Below are positions 1 to 10,000 of a stretch of DNA of 56,856 nucleotides, piece after piece; position 1 is the stretch's first letter, and each line of letters begins with the position of its first letter. The position numbers and the translations under genes were made by a program. Location: the NCBI GenBank assembly GCA_021738405.1, contig JAIPCC010000005.1:1-56856 (forward strand). Direction: 5' to 3'. Source of the stretch: Crocinitomicaceae bacterium. GTDB taxonomy: Bacteria > Bacteroidota > Bacteroidia > Flavobacteriales_D > Crocinitomicaceae. The notes beneath the pieces are model-generated. The model had not been told where the DNA came from. It saw only the letters and a list, made by a program, of their open reading frames with translations, and ran no database searches.

Positions 1-819
1 ACCGTTAAATAGGATTTGGTCGCCAGTCTGAGAGCGGTCCCCATCATAGGCAATAACGCCTAGCTCAAAAGAAACAGCACCAGATAGCGGTGTCAAAAAC
101 CCTGAAATAGGTATCGTTACCGTATTGGATGAACTTCCTTGGCTCACATTTGCCAAGCCGTCAAAAACCGTTAAGTTTTTGTAGGGCTCAGAAATGTTTT
201 TGTAAATAACCACAATAGACCAACCCCCGTACAAGTTACTGCTATTGACCTGCTGTATTTGGTCTGCAATTGTGAAACGACCTTTGATACCGGCTCCTTG
301 AACAATATTGGTGATGTTTTTATAGCAAAAATAAGAAACAGCTCCGGTGGTGTTGTTAATCGTTTGGTCTGCGATAAGTTGCTGGTAAGTGCCGTTATTG
401 ACCTTTATTTTGATATTGCTGCGGATAGCATAGTTGGTAGTGGACGTGTTGATTTTTCCACCCCAGTACAAGCCTGCCCAAGTGATTTCTGAACAGTTAG
501 GGAGGTTCAAGCTGTCGCTTGAGGACATGAAGGTTGTGGGGTCGCCGTCGATGTCTACGTAAGACATGGTGTAGTTATTATTTTGACCGGAGCCTGAGGG
601 TGGGATCTGGGCAACTGCATTATTGCAACTCGCTGATGAGTTGCAAGAAACTGATACGTTTGAAATGAAGCGAATGCCACCTTTTTGTTGGGTTTGGTAG
701 CGGATGTTAAAGGGGCTTACGATTTGTCCGAAGCCAGTAAAAAATGCGCCAAAAGAGAGCACGAAAGCCAACAAAAATTTCAAAGAAAAGTTGGAGTTTT
801 GAGTATAGTTATCTTTCAT
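1..819 (-). CDS. Surface protein of the WAGLYWGG family, 5' part only
   Basis: An open frame starts at ATG 817-819 and runs 273 codons off the left edge without a stop, so only the N-terminal part is here. Residues about 12-30 form a signal peptide (FLLAFVLSFGAFFTGFGQ). The mature part has the motif ITWAGLYWGG, then IKIKVNNGTY and a YGGWSIVVIYKN segment. These are typical of large Bacteroidota surface proteins that often carry DUF11-like repeats and end in a T9SS type B C-terminal domain. The function of that family is not established. The C-terminus that would prove T9SS export lies outside the window. A hairpin at 857-882 separates it from the carboxyltransferase gene upstream, so it is probably its own transcription unit. 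Confidence 0.75.
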   Translation of the reverse strand, partial: MKDNYTQNSNFSLKFLLAFVLSFGAFFTGFGQIVSPFNIRYQTQQKGGIRFISNVSVSCNSSASCNNAVAQIPPSGSGQNNNYTMSYVDIDGDPTTFMSSSDSLNLPNCSEITWAGLYWGGKINTSTTNYAIRSNIKIKVNNGTYQQLIADQTINNTTGAVSYFCYKNITNIVQGAGIKGRFTIADQIQQVNSSNLYGGWSIVVIYKNISEPYKNLTVFDGLANVSQGSSSNTVTIPISGFLTPLSGAVSFELGVIAYDGDRSQTGDQILFNG

Positions 820-856
820 GCAGGTTTTTGGAGAGTTAACAGCTTGATTATAACGA

Positions 857-882
857 AAAAGGCCCCCAAAAGGTTGCCTTTT
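857..882 (-). terminator. Probable intrinsic terminator after the carboxyltransferase gene
   Basis: On the minus strand AAAAGGC (882-876) pairs with GCCTTTT (63-57 in the same hundred, 863-857), followed by further T residues. An alternative stem, AAAAGG-CAA-CCTTTT, fits in the same bases. It lies 25 nt past the stop at 907 and before the next start at 819. Confidence 0.5.
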
Positions 883-906
883 CAAATGAATTTATCATTC
901 ACTCAT

Positions 907-2448
907 TTAAAGAGGAATATTGCCGTGTTTTTTCTGAGGCAATGCCTCGGCTTTTTTCTCGAGCATTTTATAAGCGCTGATGAGTGCTGCTCTGGTTTCT
1001 GAAGGCAACAAAACCTCGTCAATAATGCCTCTTTCAGCTGCGCGATACGGGTTGGCAAAAGTATCCGCATATTCCGCTTCTTTTTCAAGCCATTTTGCTG
1101 CCGGATCTGCGGCTGAGGCAATATCTCTTTTGAAGATGATTTCGGCAGCTCCTTTGGCTCCCATTACCGCAATTTCGGCCGTTGGCCAAGCAAAACTGAG
1201 GTCGGCACCCAAGCTGCGCGAGTTCATGACACAATAGGCACCTCCGTAGGCTTTGCGGGTAATAACGGTGATTTTAGGAACCGTAGCTTCTGCAAAAGCG
1301 TAAAGCAATTTAGCGCCATGTGTAATGATGCCGCGCCATTCTTGATCGGTGCCCGGTAAAAATCCAGGGACGTCTTCTAGTACTAAAAGTGGAATGTTGA
1401 AGGAGTCGCAGAAGCGCACAAAACGCGCTCCTTTGCGGGAGGCGTCAATATCGAGTACACCTGCCATTGAAGCCGGCTGATTGGCTATAATGCCCACCGT
1501 TCTGCCTTCCAAACGGGCAAAGCCAACGACAATATTTTTGGCGAAATCTTCGTGTACTTCTCTAAAGCTGTGGTCGTCTACCAAGCAATCAATAACGCGT
1601 TTGATATCGTAAGGAATATTGGAGTTGTCGGGCAAAATTTGCTCAATTTGCTTGTTTTTAGAAGCTTGAAAACTAAAAACAGGCGTAATTGGCGATTCTT
1701 CGTTGGCGTTTTGAGGCAAATAAGTAATCAGGTCTCTGGCTTTGCGGATACACTCTACATCGTTGGCGGCTGTAAAGTGGTTCACCCCAGACTTTTCGGC
1801 ATGTGTTTTGGCGCCACCGAGGTCCTCAGAGCTCACTTCTTCATGGGTAACGGTCTTCACAACATTCGGGCCGGTTACAAACATGTAGGACGTTTCCTCG
1901 ACCATAAAAATAAAGTCTGTAAGTGCTGGGGAGTAAACTGCGCCCCCTGCGCAAGGGCCCATGATCAAGGAAAGTTGAGGTATGGTTCCCGAAGCACGCG
2001 TGTTGCGAAAGAAAATATCTGCATAGCCACTCAATGAAACCACGCCCTCTTGGATACGGGCACCACCGGAGTCGTTCATGCCAATGATGGGCGCGCCATT
2101 TTTCATGGCCATGTCCATAATGCGGCAAATTTTAACGGCGTGTGTTTCGGATAAAGAGCCCCCGAGCACCGTAAAATCTTGAGAGTACACATATACCAAA
2201 CGACCGTGGATATTACCGTAACCAGTAACCACGCCATCGCCAAGAAATTTTTGTTTGTCGAGACCAAAATTAGTAGCGCGGTGCTCTACAAAAGCACCAA
2301 TCTCTTGAAAACTATTTTCGTCCAGCAATAAGGAGATGCGTTCGCGGGCGCTGAGCTTGCCTTGTTGGTGTTGTTTATCTATGCGTTCAGCACCTCCACC
2401 TTGATGCAGGGCCTGACGTTTTTCGTGTAGTTGTTGTTCTTTTGCCAT
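907..2448 (-). CDS. Acyl-CoA carboxylase, carboxyltransferase (beta) subunit
   Basis: A 513-aa biotin-dependent carboxyltransferase, full length for the family. It moves CO2 from carboxybiotin to an acyl-CoA, most likely propionyl-CoA (PccB-like), giving methylmalonyl-CoA. It has the basic N-terminus, the crotonase-fold motifs [10 protein letters not shown] (about 126-135) and [12 protein letters not shown] (about 164-175), and a C-terminal half with [17 protein letters not shown] and [12 protein letters not shown]. The frame could extend to a TTG at 2466, but ATG 2448 starts at the family's usual MAKEQ-like N-terminus and lies 15 nt below a TATTTTTG box. No biotin carboxylase subunit is adjacent; a biotin carrier is encoded at 14290-14757. 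Related decarboxylase alpha subunits (MmdA) share these motifs and cannot be fully excluded. Confidence 0.92.
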   Translation of the reverse strand: MAKEQQLHEKRQALHQGGGAERIDKQHQQGKLSARERISLLLDENSFQEIGAFVEHRATNFGLDKQKFLGDGVVTGYGNIHGRLVYVYSQDFTVLGGSLSETHAVKICRIMDMAMKNGAPIIGMNDSGGARIQEGVVSLSGYADIFFRNTRASGTIPQLSLIMGPCAGGAVYSPALTDFIFMVEETSYMFVTGPNVVKTVTHEEVSSEDLGGAKTHAEKSGVNHFTAANDVECIRKARDLITYLPQNANEESPITPVFSFQASKNKQIEQILPDNSNIPYDIKRVIDCLVDDHSFREVHEDFAKNIVVGFARLEGRTVGIIANQPASMAGVLDIDASRKGARFVRFCDSFNIPLLVLEDVPGFLPGTDQEWRGIITHGAKLLYAFAEATVPKITVITRKAYGGAYCVMNSRSLGADLSFAWPTAEIAVMGAKGAAEIIFKRDIASAADPAAKWLEKEAEYADTFANPYRAAERGIIDEVLLPSETRAALISAYKMLEKKAEALPQKKHGNIPL

Positions 2449-2463
2449 AGTATTCTTGAACAA

Positions 2464-2471
2464 CAAAAATA
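2464..2471 (-). promoter_or_regulatory. -7 promoter box for the carboxyltransferase gene
   Basis: TATTTTTG matches the Bacteroidota -7 consensus TAnnTTTG exactly and sits 15 nt before ATG 2448. TTTT lies 18 nt further upstream as a weak -33 element. The gene may also be co-transcribed with 2478-3044. Confidence 0.35.
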
Positions 2472-2477
2472 CAGAAT

Positions 2478-3044
2478 TTAGTCCTTTAAAAAAGCGGCTT
2501 TGTTTTCGGAAATGATCAAGAGTAGCCAGGCAGCCAAAAAGAAAAGAATTTCTACTGTTTCAGACCAATTAAAAAGTGCTAAACAGACCGACATCAACAT
2601 CAAAATGATAGTGGCCGCCAACAAGCGTGAACCTAATTTTTTAACCTGGGCAAGGGCATCAAAAGCACCTGTTGTGAGTAGCTCCATGCGCTGTCTAGAG
2701 CGTTCGGTGTAAATGAGCAGTGGCAGCAGGATAAGCCCCTGCGGAATGAAAAAATCTTCGTACCAAAAGAAGTCTGAAAATGCGGTGGTGAAGCGCCAAG
2801 TGGGCTCAGTCAGGACCATATAAAAATGACTCAATATGATAAAACTCACATAAAATAGAGAAGGACGTAAAAGCAGTTGGGTGCTGCGACTCTCTTTTCG
2901 ATAAAAGGCAAAGAACAAGCGAATGCTCAGGTCAAAAATGATGAAGAGTAAAATGAAGTAGAGATCCCAGCCCCACCAAATGTAGCCGAGGAGTGGCAAC
3001 AAAAAATCGCCCAGAATTTCGCTGACTAATTGGGCCTTTTTCAT
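2478..3044 (-). CDS. Hypothetical multi-spanning membrane protein
   Basis: A 188-aa hydrophobic protein with about five membrane segments: residues ~12-45 (probably two, [19 protein letters not shown]), ~62-78, ~98-112, ~140-160 and ~165-182. Aromatic residues are frequent. I do not recognise a family or a catalytic motif. Its start overlaps the stop of the TPR lipoprotein gene by 4 nt (ATGA), so the two are translationally coupled, and the carboxyltransferase follows 29 nt later. The C-terminus ends FLKD in the cytoplasm or periplasm. No function can be assigned. Confidence 0.75.
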   Translation of the reverse strand: MKKAQLVSEILGDFLLPLLGYIWWGWDLYFILLFIIFDLSIRLFFAFYRKESRSTQLLLRPSLFYVSFIILSHFYMVLTEPTWRFTTAFSDFFWYEDFFIPQGLILLPLLIYTERSRQRMELLTTGAFDALAQVKKLGSRLLAATIILMLMSVCLALFNWSETVEILFFLAAWLLLIISENKAAFLKD

Positions 3045-4036
3045 ATGCGTTTGCGCAGCACTTTGACGCGGTCTTTGGAAAGCTCATAAGTGGAGTCTAT
3101 CTTCAGGGCTTTGGCATAGCTAAAGAGCGCATTGGTGAGGTCGTTGCGGTCTTCGTAGAGCAGGCCAATGTTGTGATAAGATGGCAGGTGCTGCGCGTTT
3201 ACTTTCACTGCTTTTTTGTAAAAATACATCGCGCTATCCGGCTGATTATAAGTAAACTGAGCCAAATACCCTAAGTGAAAAAACCCGTCTGCGTATGTGG
3301 AGTCTACTTTCGTCATTTTGCGGTACAAGCGCTGAGCAGCAGCTGGTTGTCCGAATTTCTCTTTGGCAAAAGCTAATGCGTAAATCACTTCGGTGTTTTT
3401 GGGCTGTAATTGATAGGCGGTCATGTATTTTTCAATACATATAGGGTTGTTTTCATACTCGTACAAGGAACCTAGCAAAAGGTAGGTCATGTAATACTCG
3501 GGGTCTTGCTGAACAGCTGTTTCATAAGAAGAAATAGCTAATTTGATATTGTTCTCAAACTTATAGATGGTCCCTTTCAGGATATACGCATCGCGATATG
3601 TTTTGTCTATGCGGAGCGCTTGGTTGATGTATTTAAAAGCTTTGTCGTGGTCACCGAGCAGCACGAGCGTATTGGCCAAACCGACCAATGCCGCTACATT
3701 TTTGGGCGCCTTCTTGACTAAGTTACGGTACATGGTAAATGCCCGAAAGACGTCGTCAGCACTCCTGTTAGGCTTATTGATGAGGCATTCTGCGTACAAC
3801 ACGCGGGCTTCTGTATTATTGGAGTCTAGGCGGAATGCTTTGGCGCCGTAGTTGAGCGCTTTGTCAAAAGCGAGTGAATCCATGAGGATGTTCCCTTTTT
3901 CGATAAGCAAAGGCAAGGAATCGGGATGAGCCGCTAAGAGTTGGTCGAGGGTTTGTTTTTTAACCGCTGATGTATTTGGGTTGCCACAAGCAACGAATAA
4001 TAAGCCACTCAAAAATAATAAACAGAAACTGCGCAT
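3041..4036 (-). CDS. TPR-repeat lipoprotein
   Basis: A 331-aa protein with a lipoprotein signal peptide, lipobox LFVAC with Cys17 as the predicted lipid site, so it is likely anchored to the outer or inner membrane facing the periplasm. The rest is about eight tetratricopeptide repeats with typical spacing (for example ALVGLANTLVLLGDHDKAF and AYILKGTIYKFENNIKLAI), ending near residue 325. TPRs bind proteins or peptides; no partner is known here. It heads a small operon, its stop overlapping the membrane protein start at 3044. An exact -7 box lies only 4 nt before its ATG. Confidence 0.85.
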   Translation of the reverse strand: MRSFCLLFLSGLLFVACGNPNTSAVKKQTLDQLLAAHPDSLPLLIEKGNILMDSLAFDKALNYGAKAFRLDSNNTEARVLYAECLINKPNRSADDVFRAFTMYRNLVKKAPKNVAALVGLANTLVLLGDHDKAFKYINQALRIDKTYRDAYILKGTIYKFENNIKLAISSYETAVQQDPEYYMTYLLLGSLYEYENNPICIEKYMTAYQLQPKNTEVIYALAFAKEKFGQPAAAQRLYRKMTKVDSTYADGFFHLGYLAQFTYNQPDSAMYFYKKAVKVNAQHLPSYHNIGLLYEDRNDLTNALFSYAKALKIDSTYELSKDRVKVLRKRI

Positions 4037-4040
4037 TTTA

Positions 4041-4048
4041 CAAAATTA
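4041..4048 (-). promoter_or_regulatory. -7 promoter box, apparently leaderless start of the TPR lipoprotein gene
   Basis: TAATTTTG on the minus strand is followed by 4 nt and then the ATG at 4036 (TAATTTTGTAAAATG). This places the expected transcription start at or next to the A of ATG. The -33 region is poor. Confidence 0.45.
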
Positions 4049-4052
4049 AGAT

Positions 4053-4083
4053 TTTGATTTGGATTCTAACTTGCGTAATTTTG
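4053..4083 (+). promoter_or_regulatory. Canonical Bacteroidota promoter (TTTG-N19-TAATTTTG)
   Basis: TTTG at 4053-4056, a 19-nt spacer, and TAATTTTG at 4076-4083. Both elements match the -33/-7 consensus exactly with the usual spacing. The ATG of the small membrane protein is 17 nt downstream. It overlaps the divergent promoter region of the 4036 gene. Confidence 0.7.
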
Positions 4084-4100
4084 TAACGTAAATTATAGCC

Positions 4101-4346
4101 ATGAAGCGTAGTATTTTTCTCCTTGTTCTTTTCGTGCTTTCTGGCACACAACAAATCGTTGCGCAAGGTTGTTCGCAATGCAAGATGCTCGCCGAACAAG
4201 GCAGTGGGCTAGATGAAAACAGCTTTGGTAGCAATATCAACGGCGGCATCCTCTATCTAATGCTCATCCCCTACCTCATCTTGCTGTTTTTATTCCGCAA
4301 ACCGGTATTCAATTTTCTAAAAGGCTTATTCAGCGCGAAGGCCTAA
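4101..4346 (+). CDS. Small conserved membrane protein with a CxxC motif
   Basis: An 81-aa protein: N-terminal signal-like hydrophobic segment (residues 4-21, ending VAQG), then GCSQCKMLAEQGSG with a CxxC pair at about 24-27, an Asn/Gly-rich linker (FGSNINGGILYL), and a membrane span at about 52-66 (LMLIPYLILLFLF) followed by a basic tail. I recall similar small proteins in Bacteroidota, without a known function. The promoter at 4053-4083 is the best in the window, which supports a real expressed gene. Its TAA (4344-4346) overlaps the TAG of the convergent oxidoreductase gene (4343-4345). Confidence 0.75.
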   Translation: MKRSIFLLVLFVLSGTQQIVAQGCSQCKMLAEQGSGLDENSFGSNINGGILYLMLIPYLILLFLFRKPVFNFLKGLFSAKA

Positions 4347-5368
4347 ACCCAACGCACCACCACCTTACCGGTTGTTTGCCCTTGGCCTAAAGCGTCGTGG
4401 GCTTCGGTAAAATCGCTAAAATGATAACTCGCCACATTTGGCAGCTTTAACTGTCCGTTCTGATACAAGCGCAGCATTTCTGCCATGCTATTTTGAATCA
4501 CTTGCGGCTGTACTTCTGCTATTTTGAGCATATTGACGCCCAAAATATTTTTGGACTGCATCATCAGGCCAATCGGCAGCAAGATTCCCATTTCCCATAA
4601 AAATGACAACTTGCCCAAAAGTCCTTTTCTCGTGGCCAAATCAGCACCTCCAAAAAGAAACAACCTGCCGCCTGGGCCCAGTAGTTTCATATCTGTTTTG
4701 GCAGACTTGCCACCTACAGCATTAAATGAAGCCGAGAGTTGCTCCTCTCCTAAATGAGCGCCGATGGTTTGGAAATAATCTTCTTTATTGTAATTCACAA
4801 TGACGTCCACTCCTAAAGACTCGAGATACGATCTTTTGGCATCGCTGCCAATTTTGCCGTAAACAAATGCGCCTTTGCGCTTGGCCAACTGCACCAAGAA
4901 GCTACCGACTCCGCCTGCAGCTGCATGCACCAATACGCGGTCATGTGCCTGAATGGGCGAGAGCACCTCTGCCATGTAGTGCGCTGTCACACCTTGCGTA
5001 GCAAACGGCAACGCATCATGAGCAGGCATTTCTCCGATCGGAACAATTGCATTTGCAGTGGTTTTGGCATGTCTGGCATACGCACCAAAGCGCGCAAAAG
5101 CCAAGACGCGTTGGCCCACCAATGTAGGGTCTACAGCTGAACCTACTTCGGTGATGCGCCCAACAAGTTCATAGCCGAGCACGCAGGGTCTTGGGGGCGC
5201 CTCGCGGTACAAACCAAAGCGCGCCATGACGTCGGCATAATTGAGTCCAAAAGCTTCGGATTCAATCAGTACCTCATCGCTTTGGAGAGGCAAAAGTGTA
5301 ATGGTTTGTAGCTTAAAAGCTTCTTTTGAGCTGCCGATAGCAACTAAGACAAATCCTTCGGTTTGCAT
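4343..5368 (-). CDS. Zinc-free MDR oxidoreductase (quinone oxidoreductase / VAT-1-like)
   Basis: A 341-aa medium-chain dehydrogenase/reductase. It has the N-terminal GroES-like domain (FGLNYADVMARFGLY, about 40-54), the nucleotide-binding motif HAAAGGVGSFLVQLAKRKG (about 148-166) and the C-terminal HDALGQGQTTGKVVV. Catalytic zinc cysteines are absent, as in NADPH:quinone oxidoreductases and the VAT-1 branch, so it probably reduces a quinone or enone with NADPH. The substrate cannot be told from sequence. Its ATG overlaps the TGA of the barrel gene by 1 nt (TGATG), so it is the last gene of the 10170-4343 operon, though its role with an outer-membrane protein is unclear. Confidence 0.87.
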   Translation of the reverse strand: MQTEGFVLVAIGSSKEAFKLQTITLLPLQSDEVLIESEAFGLNYADVMARFGLYREAPPRPCVLGYELVGRITEVGSAVDPTLVGQRVLAFARFGAYARHAKTTANAIVPIGEMPAHDALPFATQGVTAHYMAEVLSPIQAHDRVLVHAAAGGVGSFLVQLAKRKGAFVYGKIGSDAKRSYLESLGVDVIVNYNKEDYFQTIGAHLGEEQLSASFNAVGGKSAKTDMKLLGPGGRLFLFGGADLATRKGLLGKLSFLWEMGILLPIGLMMQSKNILGVNMLKIAEVQPQVIQNSMAEMLRLYQNGQLKLPNVASYHFSDFTEAHDALGQGQTTGKVVVRWV

Positions 5369-7092
5369 CAGAAACGTGCTGTAATACCGCCCATTACTTG
5401 GAAAGGCTGAACAGGGTAGCTATACCAGCGGTTGTAGCGCTGAGCAGCCAAATTATTGGCTTGTAAAAACAAAGAAACTCTTGGCGTATAGCGGTATTCT
5501 AAACCTAAATTAACATCGACAATTGTACCGAGATCTAGATAAGACTGCGTCCCTTCAAGTTGTGCATTTGGTGCACCTGCGCGCACGAGTGCTTTACGAC
5601 CCATTTCTATGTTGGCATCAATTTGCGCATAAAATTTATCGTATAAGTTGTAGGCTCCTCTGGCTGTAAACTGCAGCACAGGTAGGTTCCAAGCAAAAGC
5701 GTTGTGATACAGCTGGTAAATGTTGTAACGACCCAATACATCAATTTTCAATTTCTCAGCCGCCTGATAGCTCATCGAACCTTCAAATGTGGTCTGGTTG
5801 AGCGTATCGTAAATCACGGTGAGGTAGTTGTCGAAAGCAGGCAGGGTATCAGTCACAAAAAAGGCTTTGTTCTCGATGTGCATGAAGTGAACGCCCACAT
5901 TAAAGCTCAACGTTTTACTCAGTGAGCCTTTAAAGCCCGCATAGATATCGTACGGATTGTGCTCGTTGCGCAAAGCAACATTAGTGCGGATAAACGGATT
6001 GGCCTGCGCGAGCCCCTGCAAGGTATTTTGCTTGAGCCCTCCTCTTAAACCAACGTAAGGAATAAAGATGTTGTTGAACATCGCATATTTGAACTCCGCA
6101 TTCGGATACACAAAAAAGTCTGTGCCCAACTGGCTAATATCGGCTGTAATCGTGACGCCGAGTTCAACCTTTAAGCGATCGCTGAGGGCTTGGGTCCAGA
6201 CGCCAGGCTTGAAATCGATGATGTTGTTGTTCACTACAAAACCGGTGTCGCCGATGGTGTAAACGCTATCTAAAATTCCGCGTTTGTAGCCATTGTAGCG
6301 CAGGCCTAAATCGGCATAAAAATGCTCGTTTTTGTAGTTGTACCAACCGCGGGTTTTGAAGGCAAAGTTGTCTTCTTTACTGCGCCAAATCTTAGTGGTG
6401 TCGGTCGGTAGCGTTAAGAAATGCTGATAATTGGCTTGAAAAGACAAATTGAGCTTGGCTGAATCTCCGCGCAACCAAACGTATTCAGCAGCACCTTTCA
6501 TCAAGTGAAAACGCTGCGCGATGCTATCGGCCGAAATGCTTGAATCTGGGATGCCATAATAGTGAAAGCCGTTATTGCTGTAATTGGCATCCACTTTAAG
6601 CTGATAATTGCGCTCATTGAGGCCAAAATAAGCATTGGCCGAACTGCGGTCGTATTGAGCTGGGGCGTAAATTGTCTTGGAGCGGTCTTTGATGTCGCCA
6701 AAAGAACTCAGGTGCTTGAGATGCGCACCATAAACCATATTTCTCGACCGATCCGAGGTATAATAAATCTCGCCGAGTGGCATAATTACCGACCCAATTC
6801 CTGCCTTCACATAAAAAGGATACAACTTGGCCAGCTTCTCGGAGGTTTCTACTGTAGCCGCTTCAATGGTATCGAGTAAAATTTTAGTTTCTGCCTGAAA
6901 AAACAACAAAGGATAGTCCTTGACCGCCGTGGCCTTGACTGAATCAATGATTTTTGGGTTTTCCAATATTCGGGTGGCGGGTTCTACCTGCTGATTGGTA
7001 ATGGTATATACGGTAAAATTATTATCTCCTTGTTGTGCCCAAATATGGAGCCCGGTCAGGAGAAAAACGAATGTGCTGATCAGTACTTTCAT
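5368..7092 (-). CDS. Outer-membrane beta-barrel protein related to TonB-dependent receptor barrels
   Basis: A 574-aa protein with a signal peptide (residues 1-19, ending HIWAQ). After a ~110-residue N-terminal part come many alternating aromatic strands (for example NAYFGLNERNYQLKVDANYS, GLRYNGYKRG) and a C-terminal TonB-receptor-like end (TPRVSLFLQANNLAAQRYNRW ... GGITARF, final Phe). I see no plug domain and no TonB box, so it looks like a receptor-type barrel without a plug. It follows the 1024-aa TPR gene by 3 nt and overlaps the oxidoreductase start by 1 nt. A role in envelope transport or anchoring together with the TPR protein is an inference. Confidence 0.75.
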   Translation of the reverse strand: MKVLISTFVFLLTGLHIWAQQGDNNFTVYTITNQQVEPATRILENPKIIDSVKATAVKDYPLLFFQAETKILLDTIEAATVETSEKLAKLYPFYVKAGIGSVIMPLGEIYYTSDRSRNMVYGAHLKHLSSFGDIKDRSKTIYAPAQYDRSSANAYFGLNERNYQLKVDANYSNNGFHYYGIPDSSISADSIAQRFHLMKGAAEYVWLRGDSAKLNLSFQANYQHFLTLPTDTTKIWRSKEDNFAFKTRGWYNYKNEHFYADLGLRYNGYKRGILDSVYTIGDTGFVVNNNIIDFKPGVWTQALSDRLKVELGVTITADISQLGTDFFVYPNAEFKYAMFNNIFIPYVGLRGGLKQNTLQGLAQANPFIRTNVALRNEHNPYDIYAGFKGSLSKTLSFNVGVHFMHIENKAFFVTDTLPAFDNYLTVIYDTLNQTTFEGSMSYQAAEKLKIDVLGRYNIYQLYHNAFAWNLPVLQFTARGAYNLYDKFYAQIDANIEMGRKALVRAGAPNAQLEGTQSYLDLGTIVDVNLGLEYRYTPRVSLFLQANNLAAQRYNRWYSYPVQPFQVMGGITARF

Positions 7093-7095
7093 GGC

Positions 7096-10000
7096 TTACT
7101 CTTCGTTGATTTCAATTTTCATTTCTGGTTGCGGTTCTTCGTTGGCCGGCGGGTTTTTGAGCTGCATGAGCTCATCCCAAAGGTCTGATGCCTCTGCCAA
7201 GACGCCATCTTGTTGATCGGGATAAAAGTCCATCACGGATTTGAGCGTTTGCTCGGCTTGAAAGAGGTCCTCGCGGCTAATGTGCACACGCGTCTGTAAA
7301 AGCAAGCCCTTCGCCACCCAGTAATTATAGCTTGGCTTCATTTTGAGCAAAGCTTTGATTTCCGCTTCGGCTTCGTCATACATTTGCTGACCAAAATAGA
7401 TGTCGGACAATAAATACTTGGCTTCTGAACCCATAGATGTTGTGGTGTTCTTGACCAACCATTCCAAAGACGGTTTAGCAACTTCGTATTGTTTCAAATG
7501 GTAATTGGAGAGGCCCGTTGCATACTCTGCTTCTACTCTGAGTTGCGGCGTTAATGCAGCGTTGTCCAAAACAAAGCGGGCATTTTCTTTGGCCAAATTA
7601 TAATTGGCGACCATAAATGCACAGCGCATGATGCCCAATTTGGCTTCAAAAGTACTCGTTGGCTTAGCGGCAGCGGATTCCAATTTCTGGTAGTACTGCA
7701 GCGCGGTCTCGTAGTTCTTTTTCATGTAATAATAAGCCGCAGTTTTGGACGATGCATATTCTGCAAAAGTGCTTACTGATGTGGCCAAATACTTCTCAAA
7801 TTGCACAATAGCAGCACTCGAATCTTTGGTCTTGAGCAAGCTGTTGCCGTAATAGAAATACGTTTCATTGAGGTAGCGGCCATTCGGAAATTTAGAGAGG
7901 TAGATTTCAAATTTCTCAACTGCTTCTCTAAAATTGGTGTCTTGATAAGCGGCGAGTGCAGGAGAATAAAAGATGTTCTCTTTTTCTTCTGTAGAAATAT
8001 TGGCGCAAGGATAGCGGTCTATTACTTCAGAGGCTAAATCTGGTTTCTTCTGAGCGTTGTAGACATCGATCAGACTGAGCACCACTTCTTTACACACCTC
8101 ACGTTGCTGCTCGTAACTCGCTAAAATTTCGAGATACGCCGCCTCCGACTTGATATAATCCCATTTTTTGTAGTAAATATCTGCAACATCGAGTTTGACG
8201 TCGAGTAAATACGGCGATTTAGGAAACTCCGTCAAGAAAGACTGATACGATTTGAGCGCGTCGTCATAATTGAGCTGAGACATATAAGTGCGCGCCAACT
8301 CGTATTGTGCATTCATTCTGTACTTCGAAACGGGCTCTTCTTTGAGTAATTTACTCAGGGTAACTGCTTTTTCTGCTAGCTGCCCATTGAAACCTTGCGC
8401 TTTTGCCAAATAGAAAAGGGCTTTGTCGTTGAGTGCAGAATTGAGGTTGTAGGCTTGCTGGTAATATTGAATGGCTTGCAAGTTTTGCTTGTTGACATAA
8501 TAAGCGTCAGCAATGCGGAAGGTGGCGTCTACGACTTTATTTTCTTTGTTTGGACTGAGTTGTAGATACGTTCTAAAAGATTGAATGGCTTCATCGCGCT
8601 TGCCTTGCTCAAAATAAGCGTAACCGATATTGTAGTAGGCGTCTACTTTCTCTGGCAAAGCATTCGAGGCCGGCGAATTGATGAAATCGCGGTACATGTT
8701 AATGGCCGCTGGCAATTCTTTTTTTCTAAAAGAGATGTCGGCCATCCAGTAACGCGAAAGCGCCACCATTTGCGGGTCCATTGGATAGGTATCTACACGC
8801 TTGAACGCTGCATAAGCTTCGGTGAGTTGTCCTTTTTGAAACAGCTCTACTCCGTAGTTAAAAGCAACCGTTTGATATACTTTTTTCAGTTGTGCATCTT
8901 TGGAAGGAAGTTTTTCGATGGATTCTAGGGCCTTGGCATAATTAGACGTGTTGGTGTACACATTGACCAAATATTGATATACATCGCGCTTTCTTTTTGA
9001 ATCTGGATATTGGCTCAGGTAGTTTTCAAAGGCGCGTACAGATTCGTCGTACGGATTGATATCCACTTTGAAAGACAACACCGCAAACTGAAACAAGGCA
9101 TCTTCCTTGATTTGAGGTAAAAACAACATTTCTGCCGCACGTTCAAAAGCACTGCGTGCAGGCAAGAGTTTATTGAGTTGTAGATAGGCATCGCCAATTT
9201 GGTACATAGCAATATGACACAGGCTGTCCTGAGCGCGGGTTACCCGGTCAAAATTCTTGATGGCTTTCTCGTACTGTTTGGTTTTGTAGTAGGCGAAGCC
9301 CAACTCGTAGTAATCGTCGCGGGTGCCGCGTGCATTTTGGTGATAGCGTTCCAAAAACGGAAGTGCGAGGTCGTATTTACCTAATTGGTAGTACGCATTT
9401 CCTATAATGTGCTGAATATCAAACTCATTATTGACAAAACCACAGTTCAATACCGTCGGCGCAAAGTCAATGACTTGTTGAAACTTGTTTTGTTTGTACA
9501 AAATTTGGGCGATGTAATACGGTACAACCCCGCAGAAGGTCGAATCTTTTTGCAAGGCCTGAAAACCTTCTAAAGCCTCTTGCAAAGACGAACGCACGTA
9601 GCTGATGTGCGCATAATAGTACAGCGCCGGCTTGGCGTATTGTGTGCTGCCGTCTTTGATGTCCTTGAAGGCCAAGTAGGCTGCATCTTGATCCTCGTTT
9701 TGATAAGCCGAATAACCTAACTTGAACAAAACCTCTTCTTTTTGTTCGGCACTCAGACCCGATAGATTGATTTGAGCAAACGCCACCTGGGCATTGAGGT
9801 AATCCTCAGACTGAAAATAATAAGACCCTACCCCGATGGCAATTTCATTTCTGAAGTTGTTTTCTGGATACGTTTTATTGAATTGCTCCAACAAAGGGAT
9901 GGCATCATTGTGGTACAACTTGAGCGCAGACATGCCTTCATAATAGTAGGCCTTAATCAAGTACGGGTCGTGCTCATTGCGCTGCTGAGTTTGGCAGCCA

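Noticed and set aside
1552-2037. 161-aa plus-strand open frame
   Set aside because: Fully inside the well-supported carboxyltransferase gene on the opposite strand and unlike any known protein.
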